Source of the DNA: an uncultured Collinsella sp.
GTDB taxonomy: Bacteria; Actinomycetota; Coriobacteriia; Coriobacteriales; Coriobacteriaceae
DNA: 6,201 bases
Direction of reading: 5' to 3'
NCBI GenBank assembly: GCA_900548935.1
Contig: URMR01000105.1
Location: 1 to 6,201 of the forward strand
Part shown: positions 1 to 6,201 of the stretch, piece by piece
How positions within the stretch are numbered: position 1 is the stretch's first letter
Layout: each line of letters begins with the position of its first letter
The notes under the pieces: generated by a model
What the model was told of the DNA's origin: nothing
Database searches by the model: none
Seen by the model: only the letters and a program-made list of their open reading frames with translations
Program-made: the position numbers and the translations under genes

Positions 1-152
1 TTATGCGCCAGGCAAAGGCGTGCGATCTGCCCATTATCCGCGAGCGCCTGAGCGCAAAGCGGATTGCGGTGGAGCCCGTCGACGGCGAGGACATCGTGGC
101 GCTGCTGCAGCACATCTCTTACACCGGTGACGGTGAGGGGGATGGCGCTTGA
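1..152 (+). CDS. C-terminal end of an unidentified protein, possibly a PelD-like c-di-GMP receptor (5' partial)
   Basis: An open frame (frame 3) enters from the left edge and stops at TGA 150-152. About 49 residues are visible and the true start lies outside the window. The ATG at position 3 is probably an internal Met, because nothing upstream can be checked. The peptide has a helix-like stretch (DLPIIRERLSAKR), then a strand-like IAVEPVD, then a short helix (EDIVALLQHI) and an acidic Gly-rich tail. This pattern could fit the closing helix and strand of a degenerate GGDEF domain, which is how PelD ends, and PelD normally precedes PelE in pel operons. The identity therefore rests mainly on gene order. 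No c-di-GMP-binding residues lie in the visible part. The stop codon overlaps the next start by 4 bases (TTGA), so the gene belongs to the same operon. A sugar-nucleotide enzyme or another regulator cannot be excluded. Confidence 0.45.
   Translation, partial: MRQAKACDLPIIRERLSAKRIAVEPVDGEDIVALLQHISYTGDGEGDGA
135..141 (+). promoter_or_regulatory. Ribosome binding site supporting a TTG start of the PelE-like gene
   Basis: The purine run GAGGGGG ends 7 bases before TTG 149. This spacing, together with the TTGA overlap with the upstream stop, supports the TTG as the start. The next in-frame Met, at 206-208, would remove most of the first membrane helix. Confidence 0.6.
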
Positions 153-1054
153 TCTCGCTTGTCGTTGCTGCCGTCTTGCTGCTGATTCATGCGCTGGTTT
201 GCCTGATGCTGTGGACGCTCATGAAGCTGGGCCTGCTGCCGGTGCGCGGACACATGCTGGGTGTGATAGTGCTGGTGCCGCTGTGGGGCCCGTTGCTGGT
301 GGTTCTGCTATCGGTCCGCAGCGCGGTGTTTGGCGAGGGGCTGAAAGAGTCTGCGCTGGAGTCGCTGCGCTTTAACGACGACCTGCATCGCAGCATCTTG
401 GTGCACGACCGTGACGCCGATGCAGGCGTGGTCCCGCTCGAGGAGGCGCTCATCGTCAACGACCCGGCATACCGGCGCCGTCTAATGCTTTCCATGCTCA
501 CCGAGGAGCCCGACGCGTACCTGGCGCAGCTACAGGCGGCTAAGCTTAACGACGACGTTGAGGTGGCGCACTATGCCGCGACGGCGGTGGCGCAGATCTC
601 CAAGGAGTCCGACCTTAAACTGCAGCAGCTGGAGCGTGCCTTTAAGACGGACCCGAGTGCGCAAAACCTCAACGAATACTGCGATTTTCTTGGTGAATAC
701 TTGGGCTCGGGTTTGGCTGAGGGGCGCGTGGCTCAGATTCAGCGCCAACAGTACGCGCGCCTGCTTGCGCGTCGCTGCGAGCGCGAGGACACCTTTGAGC
801 TGCGCATTCGATATGCGACGGCGCTGGCCGATGTCGGACAGATCGACGAGGCGCAGGCCGTGATCGACCAGCTGGTGCTCGACGTGCCCGAGGAGCAGGA
901 GGTTTGGATGCTTTGCCTGCGCCTGGCCGTGATGCGCCGCGACGGTGACGAGGTTCACCGTGTGATCGATGCGATTGACAAGCAACATGTGTATTTGAGC
1001 GCCGACAACCGCGAAAAGTTGGCGTTTTGGCGCGACGGGGAGGAGGCCAGATGA
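149..1054 (+). CDS. pelE: PelE-like membrane protein with helical-repeat (TPR-like) domain
   Basis: The predicted protein has 301 residues and starts at TTG. Residues about 2-28 and 35-56 are two hydrophobic helices joined by a short loop (PVRGHM). The rest looks cytoplasmic, hydrophilic and almost wholly helical. Residues about 125-165 form paired amphipathic helices rich in Ala and Leu (for example VEVAHYAATAVAQI). Residues about 170-290 resemble TPR-type repeats, with a typical short segment around RYATALADVGQIDEAQAVI (220-239). Two membrane helices followed by a TPR domain is the known layout of PelE. In Pel systems PelE sits in the inner membrane with PelD and PelG and helps recruit the glycosyltransferase PelF. 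Position directly before DUF2194, PelF and PelG genes supports the call. The gene overlaps its upstream neighbour by 4 bases (TTGA) and its downstream neighbour by 4 bases (ATGA). PelE is poorly conserved in sequence, so the assignment rests on architecture and context. Confidence 0.72.
   Translation: MISLVVAAVLLLIHALVCLMLWTLMKLGLLPVRGHMLGVIVLVPLWGPLLVVLLSVRSAVFGEGLKESALESLRFNDDLHRSILVHDRDADAGVVPLEEALIVNDPAYRRRLMLSMLTEEPDAYLAQLQAAKLNDDVEVAHYAATAVAQISKESDLKLQQLERAFKTDPSAQNLNEYCDFLGEYLGSGLAEGRVAQIQRQQYARLLARRCEREDTFELRIRYATALADVGQIDEAQAVIDQLVLDVPEEQEVWMLCLRLAVMRRDGDEVHRVIDAIDKQHVYLSADNREKLAFWRDGEEAR
1037..1046 (+). promoter_or_regulatory. Ribosome binding site setting the DUF2194 start at 1051
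   Basis: GGGGAGGAGG lies inside the end of the pelE-like gene and ends 4 bases before ATG 1051. The GGGAGG register at 1038-1043 gives 7 bases. An in-frame TTG at 1027 lies upstream of this site and so has no support. The ATG also forms the ATGA overlap seen at other junctions of the operon. Confidence 0.65.
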
Positions 1055-2931
1055 GCGTGGTGCAACATATCCGCGACCGTGCGGGCCGCTTTCGTTGGAT
1101 GGGACTGCTTGTAGTGTGGGCTGTTTTTATCGTCATGGCCGCCGTTCTGCTGATCGAACGCGCCGGCGTGCAGTACAGCTCTGGACAGCACAAGCTGGGC
1201 ATGCTCGCCGCCACCGACGCTACGCCTGCAAGCTCGGCAATCTTTGGCCAAAAGCCCACGTGCCTGGTCATTACCGACTCGGCCCAAGATAGCGTCGACG
1301 ACGTTAAAGACCAGTTCGACCAGATTTTGCTGGACATGAAGATCGCCCATCGCGATGTTGATATTGCCACCGACGGTGCGGACGCGATCCCATCGCTCAC
1401 GTCGTTTGATCGCGTGATTGTGCTTATGCCCTCGCTTGACGGACTGGGTGCGCATCTGACCGATCTGATGAGTTGGGTGAGTGCGGGCGGCTCACTCATG
1501 CTGGGCATGACGCCAGATAACTCGAACTACCTGCAGGCTATTGCTTCCAAGCTTGGGATCGAATCGGCCGGATATGACTATGCGAAAGCCGAAAGTATCG
1601 TTCCGAGCGAGGACTTTATGTTGGGCGGAGGAGAGCGCTACGAGTTCTCGGATCCCTTCGATTCTTCGCTCTCGGTTTCATTGCGCGATACGGCGCACGT
1701 ATGGGCAAAGACCGGTGACGCGGGTACGCCGCTCATTTGGTCTAACGATTGCGGCAGTGGTCACACCGTGGTGTGCAACATTGGCATCTACGACAAGGTC
1801 ATGCGTGGGTTCTATACTTCGGCCATAAGCTTGCTGGGTGATGCCACGGCCTATCCGGTCATCAACAGCGCCGTGTTCTATTTGGACGACTTTCCTAGCC
1901 CTGTGCCCTCGGGCGACGGCACCTACATCAAGCGCGACTACGGGCTTTCCGTCGCCGATTTTTATGCCAAGGTCTGGTGGCCCGATCTGCAAAAGCTCGC
2001 GCAAAAATACGGCATTCGCTATACCGGCGTGATGATCGAAAACTACGAGGACGCGGTCAACCAGACCGAGCCCGCGCGCCAGGCCGATACCACGCAGTTC
2101 CGCTACTTTGGCGGCATGCTGCTGCAGATGGGCGGAGAGCTGGGCTTCCACGGCTACAACCATCAGCCGCTGGCACTCTGGGACACCGACTATGGTACGT
2201 TGTACGTCTACAAGACGTGGAAAAACAAGGAAACGCTCGTCGCTTCGCTCAACGAGCTTATAGCCTTCCAGGACGAGGTGCTGCCCAACGCGCACGGCTC
2301 GGTCTACGTGCCACCGTCGAATATCCTTTCGGCCCGCGCGCGCCAGCTTATCGGCACCGACGTTCCGCGCATTAAGACTATTGCTAGTACGTACTTTGAG
2401 GACGGTACCGACCTGCCGTACGTGCAGGAGTTTGGCGTGGCGAGCGATGGTATTGTGGAGCAGCCGCGTATTGTCTCGGGCGGCATGGTCGACGATTCCT
2501 ATATGCGCCTGGCTGCCGTGTCCGAGCTCAACATGCACTACGTGAGTACGCACTTTATGCACCCGGACGACCTGCTCGATCCCGATCGCGGCGCCAAGGA
2601 GGGCTGGGAAGTCTACAAGGGCGGCCTGACCGACTACCTGGACTGGCTTACCAAGTCTGCGCCCGACCTGCGTCGCCAGACCGGCTCGGAATGCTCGGGC
2701 GCCATCCAGCGCTTTTCGTCGGTGACGGTGAGCGTGGATACCAGCGCGGATGCTTGGACGCTTAGCCTGGGTAATTTCCACGACGAGACGTGGCTCATGT
2801 TTCGTGCCAACAACGGCGAGCCGGGTACAGTCACGGGTGGCGAGATTACGCATCTGACGGGCGACCTGTACCTAGTCAAAGCGACGGACAAGACCGTGAC
2901 GATTGGGCGCAAGGAGGGCGGCGACCGATGA
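1051..2931 (+). CDS. DUF2194-family membrane-anchored protein, predicted polysaccharide deacetylase of the Pel pathway
   Basis: The predicted protein has 626 residues. A short basic N-terminus is followed by one hydrophobic helix (about 17-35) with no cleavage or lipobox signal, so it is probably anchored with the bulk outside the cell. Residues about 68-265 form an alternating strand-helix domain (CLVITDS, DRVIVLMPSLDG, GGSLMLGMTPD) that resembles a glutamine-amidotransferase or flavodoxin-like fold without an obvious catalytic Cys. From about 270 a NodB-like deacetylase pattern appears: AVFYLDDFPSP (D279, D280), ELGFHGYNH (H367 and H371, an HxxxH metal motif), YVPPS (419-423) and THFMHP (H501, H504). 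In carbohydrate esterases of the CE4 type, an Asp plus two His bind the metal and the preceding Asp is the base. The canonical Arg of motif 3 is not evident. A beta-rich domain (about 550-620) closes the protein. In Pel systems a PelA-type deacetylase partly removes acetyl groups from GalNAc units, and this protein probably fills that role. No separate glycoside-hydrolase domain is recognisable. Family recognition is from memory; the activity is inferred. Confidence 0.8.
   Translation: MSVVQHIRDRAGRFRWMGLLVVWAVFIVMAAVLLIERAGVQYSSGQHKLGMLAATDATPASSAIFGQKPTCLVITDSAQDSVDDVKDQFDQILLDMKIAHRDVDIATDGADAIPSLTSFDRVIVLMPSLDGLGAHLTDLMSWVSAGGSLMLGMTPDNSNYLQAIASKLGIESAGYDYAKAESIVPSEDFMLGGGERYEFSDPFDSSLSVSLRDTAHVWAKTGDAGTPLIWSNDCGSGHTVVCNIGIYDKVMRGFYTSAISLLGDATAYPVINSAVFYLDDFPSPVPSGDGTYIKRDYGLSVADFYAKVWWPDLQKLAQKYGIRYTGVMIENYEDAVNQTEPARQADTTQFRYFGGMLLQMGGELGFHGYNHQPLALWDTDYGTLYVYKTWKNKETLVASLNELIAFQDEVLPNAHGSVYVPPSNILSARARQLIGTDVPRIKTIASTYFEDGTDLPYVQEFGVASDGIVEQPRIVSGGMVDDSYMRLAAVSELNMHYVSTHFMHPDDLLDPDRGAKEGWEVYKGGLTDYLDWLTKSAPDLRRQTGSECSGAIQRFSSVTVSVDTSADAWTLSLGNFHDETWLMFRANNGEPGTVTGGEITHLTGDLYLVKATDKTVTIGRKEGGDR
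2912..2917 (+). promoter_or_regulatory. Ribosome binding site for pelF
   Basis: A perfect AGGAGG lies 10 bases before ATG 2928. It fixes the pelF start at that ATG, where the protein begins with the typical glycosyltransferase strand MRICLVLEG. Earlier in-frame codons (back to 2790) would add residues encoded inside the DUF2194 gene and have no family support. Confidence 0.65.
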
Positions 2932-4355
2932 GAATCTGCTTAGTGCTCGAGGGCTGCTACCCCTACGTGCACGGCGGTGTGTCCACCTGGATGCACGGCT
3001 ACATCACGGCCATGCCCGAGCACGAGTTTGTGCTGTGGGTGATTGGCGCCCACGCCGAAGACCGCGACAAGTTTGTCTACGAGCTGCCCGGCAACGTCGT
3101 CGAGGTGCACGAGGTGTTCCTGGACGATGCCCTGCGACTTTCGGGCGAGCAGGAGGAAGTCGACTTTGACGACCGCGAGCGCGAGGCGTTGCGCCGTCTG
3201 GTTTCGCTCTCCAATCCGGACTGGGACGTGCTGTTCGACATTTTCCAGCGCCGCCACGTGCATCCGCTCTCGTTTTTGCAGAGCCGCACGTTTATGGATA
3301 TCTTCCGCGACGTGTGCCTTGCCGAGTACCCCTACACGCCCTTCGCCGACGCATTCCACACCATGCGCTCTATGCTGTTGCCGGTGCTCTACCTGCTGGG
3401 CAGCGAGGTGCCAGTTGCCGATGTGTACCACGCTATCTCGACCGGCTACGGCGGCCTGCTCGCCTGCCTGGGCTCAAGCGTTCACCATGCGCCGGTGCTG
3501 CTCACCGAGCACGGCATCTATACCCGCGAGCGCGAGGAAGAGATCATTCGCGCCGACTGGGTGGTGCCGTCGTTTAAGGACCGCTGGATTCGCTTTTTCT
3601 ACCTGCTTTCGGAGGAGATCTACCGCCGCGCCTTCCGCGTGACGAGTTTGTTTCATAACGCCCGCAAGACGCAGATCGATATGGGTTGCGATGCAGACAA
3701 ATGCCTGGTTATCCCCAACGGCATTCAGTTCGACCGCTTTAAGGACATTCCCTTAAAGCCCGATGACGGCTGGGTGGACATTGGCGCGGTGGTGCGCCTG
3801 GCACCTATCAAGGACGTCAAGACTATGATCTATGCCTTCTTTGAGCTGCACGAGCGCCTGCCCAAGGTGCGCCTGCACATTATGGGCGGCGTGGACGACG
3901 AAGAGTACGGCGCCGAGTGCCACGCGCTGGTCGATACCCTGGGCGTGCGCGACCTGATCTTTACCGGTCGCGTCAACGTGGTCGAGTACATGGAAAAGCT
4001 CGACTTTACCATTTTGACGAGCATCTCTGAGGGCCAGCCGCTTAGCGTGCTGGAGTCGCTTGCAGCGCGCCGTCCCTGCGTGACGACCGAGGTGGGCTGC
4101 TGTCGCGAGCTGCTCGAAGGCGCTCCAGGCGATGACTTTGGCGTGGCGGGATTTGTGACGCCGCCCATGTATCGCAAGGGCTTGGCCGATGCCATGGAGC
4201 GCATGTGCGTGAGCCGCGCCCGTCGCATTGAGATGGGGGAGCGCGGGCAGCGTCGCGTTGCCACGTACTTTTTGCACGAGCAGATGCTCGCCAACTATCG
4301 CGCGCTGTACGACGAGACGGCTCGCGCGTTCAATTTGCCCAAGAAGGAGGTGTAG
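2928..4355 (+). CDS. pelF: PelF, cytoplasmic GT4-family glycosyltransferase of Pel exopolysaccharide
   Basis: The predicted protein has 475 residues and no membrane helix. It is a GT-B fold retaining glycosyltransferase. The N-terminal Rossmann half opens with MRICLVLEGCYPYVHGGVSTW, whose Gly-Gly-Val-Ser loop is typical of PelF. It also contains VYHAISTGYGG (167-176) and the PelF hallmark LTEHGIYTRER (192-202). The C-terminal half carries VIPNGIQFDRF (261-271), VVRLAPIKDVKT (288-299, with R290 and K295 placed to bind the nucleotide phosphates) and the EX7E motif SEGQPLSVLE (E368 and E376). In Pel biosynthesis PelF uses a UDP-linked sugar, thought to be UDP-GalNAc or UDP-GlcNAc, to build the polymer at the inner face of the membrane. 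The exact donor cannot be read from the sequence. The gene overlaps the DUF2194 gene by 4 bases (ATGA) and is followed after 3 bases by pelG. All expected catalytic motifs are present and the length is close to, or slightly below, that of known PelF proteins. Confidence 0.95.
   Translation: MRICLVLEGCYPYVHGGVSTWMHGYITAMPEHEFVLWVIGAHAEDRDKFVYELPGNVVEVHEVFLDDALRLSGEQEEVDFDDREREALRRLVSLSNPDWDVLFDIFQRRHVHPLSFLQSRTFMDIFRDVCLAEYPYTPFADAFHTMRSMLLPVLYLLGSEVPVADVYHAISTGYGGLLACLGSSVHHAPVLLTEHGIYTREREEEIIRADWVVPSFKDRWIRFFYLLSEEIYRRAFRVTSLFHNARKTQIDMGCDADKCLVIPNGIQFDRFKDIPLKPDDGWVDIGAVVRLAPIKDVKTMIYAFFELHERLPKVRLHIMGGVDDEEYGAECHALVDTLGVRDLIFTGRVNVVEYMEKLDFTILTSISEGQPLSVLESLAARRPCVTTEVGCCRELLEGAPGDDFGVAGFVTPPMYRKGLADAMERMCVSRARRIEMGERGQRRVATYFLHEQMLANYRALYDETARAFNLPKKEV
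4345..4350 (+). promoter_or_regulatory. Ribosome binding site supporting the GTG start of pelG
   Basis: AGGAGG overlaps the last codons of pelF and ends 8 bases before GTG 4359. It supports GTG as the true start, which gives the N-terminus MAGIGFEL that is typical of PelG proteins. Confidence 0.7.
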
Positions 4356-4358
4356 CCG

Positions 4359-5903
4359 GTGGCCGGAATCGGTTTTGAGCTCAAGCGCCTGTTTAGGCGC
4401 AAGGGTCTGTTTGCCACGATGCGCGCCTATGGCTACGCTGGCATTGTGTGCACGGGCCCCATGCTGCTGGGCGTGCTGCTGCAGGTGGGTATCTTGGTGC
4501 TGTGCGGTCTGTGGGGTGTGGGCCGTGCCAACCAAGATCTGCTGGTGTGCATGGTGACCTATACGCTGCTGGCGTCGCTTACGCTCACGAGCTTTTTCTC
4601 CATGCCGGTCACGCGCTTTTTGGCCGACATGCTGTTTGCCGAGCGCGAGGACGAGATTCTGCCTTCGTTTTGGGGCTCCAATGCTGTCATGCTCGTTGCG
4701 GGCACGGTGCTCTACGGCGTCTTTTTGCTGTTCTCGGGCGCCACGCTGCTGCAGGGGCTGCTGTGCCTGTGGCTGTTCAACATTATGATCGTCAACTGGA
4801 ACGGCATGAGTTACCTCACGGCCATCAAGGACTACCGCGGCATCCTGTGCAGCTTTGCGGCTGCCATTGGCGTGGCGTGCCTGTGCGCCCTGGCCGCGCT
4901 GGCGCTGGGACTGCCGCCGGTCGAGGGCCTTTTGGCGTCAATTGCTCTGGGCTACAGCGTCATGCTCGCCTGGGACGTGGTGCTGCTGTACCGGTATTTT
5001 CCTCAGAGCGACCGCAGCCCCTGGCCCTTTTTGCGGTGGCTCGATCAGTTTATGCCGCTGGCGCTCACGGGTCTGTTAACCAATCTGGGACTCTTTGCGC
5101 ACCTGGTGATTATTTGGGCCGGTCCCATTGGCGTGCAGGTCAAGGGCTTGTTTTATGGTGCGCCCTACTACGATGTGCCGGCGCTCATTGCGTTTTTGAC
5201 GATCCTGGTCACGACCGTCAACTTTGTGGTCTCGGTCGAGGTCAACTTCTATCCGCGCTACCGTGACTACTACAGCCTGTTCAATGACGGCGGCGTGGTA
5301 GGCGATATTGTGGTGGCCGAGGAGGAGATGCTCTCCACGCTCAACAGCGAACTGCGCTTTTGTGCGCTCAAGCAGCTGTTTGTGACCGCGGCGGTCATTT
5401 CGCTCGAGACCACGGTGCTGTCGGCCCTACCGTTGGGCTTTAACAACCTTATGCACGGGTATTTTCGCACGCTGTGCGTGGGCTATGGCCTGTATGCCGT
5501 GGGCAATACGGTGATGCTTATCTTGCTGTACTTTACCGATTATAAGGGGGCCGTGCTGGCTTCGGGCCTGTTTGCCGGTGTGGCCGGGCTGGCGACTGCC
5601 GTTTCGTTGCTTTTGCCGCAGCAGATTTACGGCTTTGGCTTTTTGTTGGGTGCGGCGGTGTTTTTTATCGTGGCGCTGCTGCGGCTCGATACCTATACCG
5701 CCAACTTGCCGTATCGTATCCTGAGCCAGCAACCCATTGTGGCGACCGACAAGACGGGCTGGTTTACCGAACTTGGCCGGGTGCTCGACCGTGTTGAGCA
5801 ATGCTACGAGGACAAGCGCGCGGGCGGTGAGCCGCGCAGTGCGTTTGAACGTATGGTGGTTCGCCTGTACCAAAAACATTGGGGAGGTTCTGATGACCGA
5901 TAG
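4359..5903 (+). CDS. pelG: PelG, multi-span inner-membrane protein for Pel polymer export
   Basis: The predicted protein has 514 residues with about 12 hydrophobic helices, roughly at 26-50, 61-80, 106-130, 132-150, 162-184, 188-210, 230-253, 272-295, 336-358, 370-392, 396-418 and 422-442. The start MAGIGFELKRLF, the segment SMPVTRFLADMLFAERED (81-98) and the conserved loop GLFYGAPYYDVPALIAFL (263-280) followed by VEVNFYPRYRDYY (293-305) are recognisable as PelG. The family is related to MOP-type polysaccharide flippases. In Pel systems PelG forms a complex with PelD and PelE that moves the growing polymer made by PelF across the membrane. A hydrophilic tail of about 60-70 residues (about 445-514) follows the last helix. 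It is rich in charged residues, appears longer than in the Pseudomonas aeruginosa protein as remembered, and may be cytoplasmic. The gene begins 3 bases after pelF, and its end overlaps the next gene by 11 bases. Identity is firm; the transport mechanism is known only by analogy. Confidence 0.94.
   Translation: MAGIGFELKRLFRRKGLFATMRAYGYAGIVCTGPMLLGVLLQVGILVLCGLWGVGRANQDLLVCMVTYTLLASLTLTSFFSMPVTRFLADMLFAEREDEILPSFWGSNAVMLVAGTVLYGVFLLFSGATLLQGLLCLWLFNIMIVNWNGMSYLTAIKDYRGILCSFAAAIGVACLCALAALALGLPPVEGLLASIALGYSVMLAWDVVLLYRYFPQSDRSPWPFLRWLDQFMPLALTGLLTNLGLFAHLVIIWAGPIGVQVKGLFYGAPYYDVPALIAFLTILVTTVNFVVSVEVNFYPRYRDYYSLFNDGGVVGDIVVAEEEMLSTLNSELRFCALKQLFVTAAVISLETTVLSALPLGFNNLMHGYFRTLCVGYGLYAVGNTVMLILLYFTDYKGAVLASGLFAGVAGLATAVSLLLPQQIYGFGFLLGAAVFFIVALLRLDTYTANLPYRILSQQPIVATDKTGWFTELGRVLDRVEQCYEDKRAGGEPRSAFERMVVRLYQKHWGGSDDR
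5881..5887 (+). promoter_or_regulatory. Ribosome binding site for the CotH-like lipoprotein gene
   Basis: GGGGAGG inside the end of pelG lies 5 bases before ATG 5893. Other in-frame ATG codons at 5905 and 5908 would have a spacing of 17 or more bases, so 5893 is preferred. The signal sequence is intact with any of these starts. Confidence 0.55.
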
Positions 5904-6201
5904 GATGATGTCTCGCCGTCGCCTGTTTGAGGCGGCTGCCGGTGCGCTGTTGCTTTCGGGCTGCTCGGTGCAGGATGACTCCTCGACCAAAAAGGTCAAA
6001 AAGCAGGACAAGATTAAAAAGGCCGAGTCCTCGGACGGTACCAAGCACCTTCGCGATAAAGATGAGCTGTACGAGGTCTACGACGACTCGGGCATTGTGA
6101 CCATGTACCTGACGGTCTCGCGCGGCAATAGCTCCGAGAACACCGATCATAGCTGGACCGAGATCAATACCTACTCGGTCTACGACTATGCCGACATGGG
6201 C
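5893..6201 (+). CDS. Lipoprotein with Tat-like signal, probable CotH-kinase family protein (3' partial)
   Basis: The frame is open to the window edge, giving the first 103 residues. The N-terminus has SRRRLFE (7-13), a twin-arginine-like motif. A short hydrophobic stretch follows, then a lipobox LSGC with C24 as the lipidated residue. This predicts a lipoprotein on the outer face of the membrane, possibly exported folded through Tat. Residues about 25-52 are a charged Lys/Asp/Ser-rich linker. From about 55 a folded domain starts (DELYEVYDDSGIVTMYLTV, then GNSSENTDHSWTEINTYSVY). This matches my memory of the N-terminal part of CotH-family proteins in gut bacteria, where a stretch ending in 'YSVYDY..MG' precedes the kinase-like core. 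CotH proteins are atypical secreted protein kinases, first known from Bacillus spore coats. The catalytic region lies beyond the window, so activity cannot be judged. The 11-base overlap with pelG makes it an operon member. It could instead be an unrelated surface lipoprotein. Confidence 0.65.
   Translation, partial: MTDRMMSRRRLFEAAAGALLLSGCSVQDDSSTKKVKKQDKIKKAESSDGTKHLRDKDELYEVYDDSGIVTMYLTVSRGNSSENTDHSWTEINTYSVYDYADMG

Noticed and set aside
142..375. ATG 142 frame starting MALDLACRCC
   Set aside because: It is a short Cys/Ala-rich frame within the PelE-like gene and ends at 375 without any recognisable feature. The TTG 149 frame gives a clear two-helix membrane protein.
1027..1050. Upstream TTG start adding 8 residues to the DUF2194 protein
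   Set aside because: The strong purine site at 1037-1046 lies downstream of this TTG, and ATG 1051 forms the usual ATGA overlap.
669..1508. Minus-strand open frame of 279 codons across the pelE/DUF2194 junction
   Set aside because: The product is rich in Ser, Arg and Pro and low in complexity. It runs opposite two supported genes and across their junction, so it is probably a shadow.
1678..2853. Long minus-strand open frame (391 codons) opposite the DUF2194 gene
   Set aside because: It is an antisense shadow in G+C-rich coding DNA. Its product is rich in Arg, His and Val without recognisable motifs, and the + strand gene has clear family motifs.
2790..2927. Upstream start extending PelF by 46 residues
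   Set aside because: The added residues come from out-of-frame DUF2194 coding sequence. PelF proteins begin directly with the first Rossmann strand, as at ATG 2928.
3753..4535. Minus-strand open frame of 260 codons opposite the end of pelF and start of pelG
   Set aside because: The product is dominated by His, Ala and Gln, as expected from reverse reading of this codon bias, and it spans two genes that are firmly identified.
4448..5266. Plus-strand open frame of 272 codons inside pelG
   Set aside because: It is out of frame with pelG, has an Ala/Arg/Gly/His-rich composition and no membrane or enzyme motif, while the pelG frame shows a continuous multi-span membrane protein.

Overview
The window is a dense one-strand gene block, G+C-rich by eye. 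It reads as part of a Pel-type exopolysaccharide operon from a Gram-positive bacterium. The codon bias, the lack of any outer-membrane Pel component in this interval and the lipoprotein signal suggest a high-GC actinobacterium, possibly a gut Coriobacteriia of the Collinsella type. That taxonomic placement is inference from style, not a database result.

Layout, all on the + strand: (1) the last 49 codons of an unidentified protein, possibly the end of a PelD-like regulator (1-152); (2) a PelE-like protein with two membrane helices and a helical-repeat domain (149-1054); (3) a DUF2194-type membrane-anchored protein with a deacetylase-like metal-binding pattern (1051-2931); (4) the GT4 glycosyltransferase PelF (2928-4355); (5) the multi-span membrane protein PelG (4359-5903); (6) the start of a lipoprotein resembling CotH-kinase family proteins (5893 to beyond the window end). 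No stretch lacks a gene. Every junction overlaps by 4 or 11 bases or has a 3-base gap, so there is no room for internal promoters or terminators between genes. Translation is probably coupled throughout.

Likely joint function: PelF polymerises an amino-sugar polymer from a UDP-sugar in the cytoplasm. PelE and PelG form the inner-membrane complex that holds PelF and passes the chain across the membrane. The DUF2194 protein trims acetyl groups from the chain outside the cell. In known Pel systems PelD switches the complex on by binding c-di-GMP, and the truncated first gene sits where PelD would be expected. The CotH-like lipoprotein is the least explained member. PelF and PelG are the firmest calls. 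PelE rests on architecture and position. The deacetylase activity and the CotH assignment are inferences. No RNA gene, mobile element, CRISPR array or clear terminator was seen.
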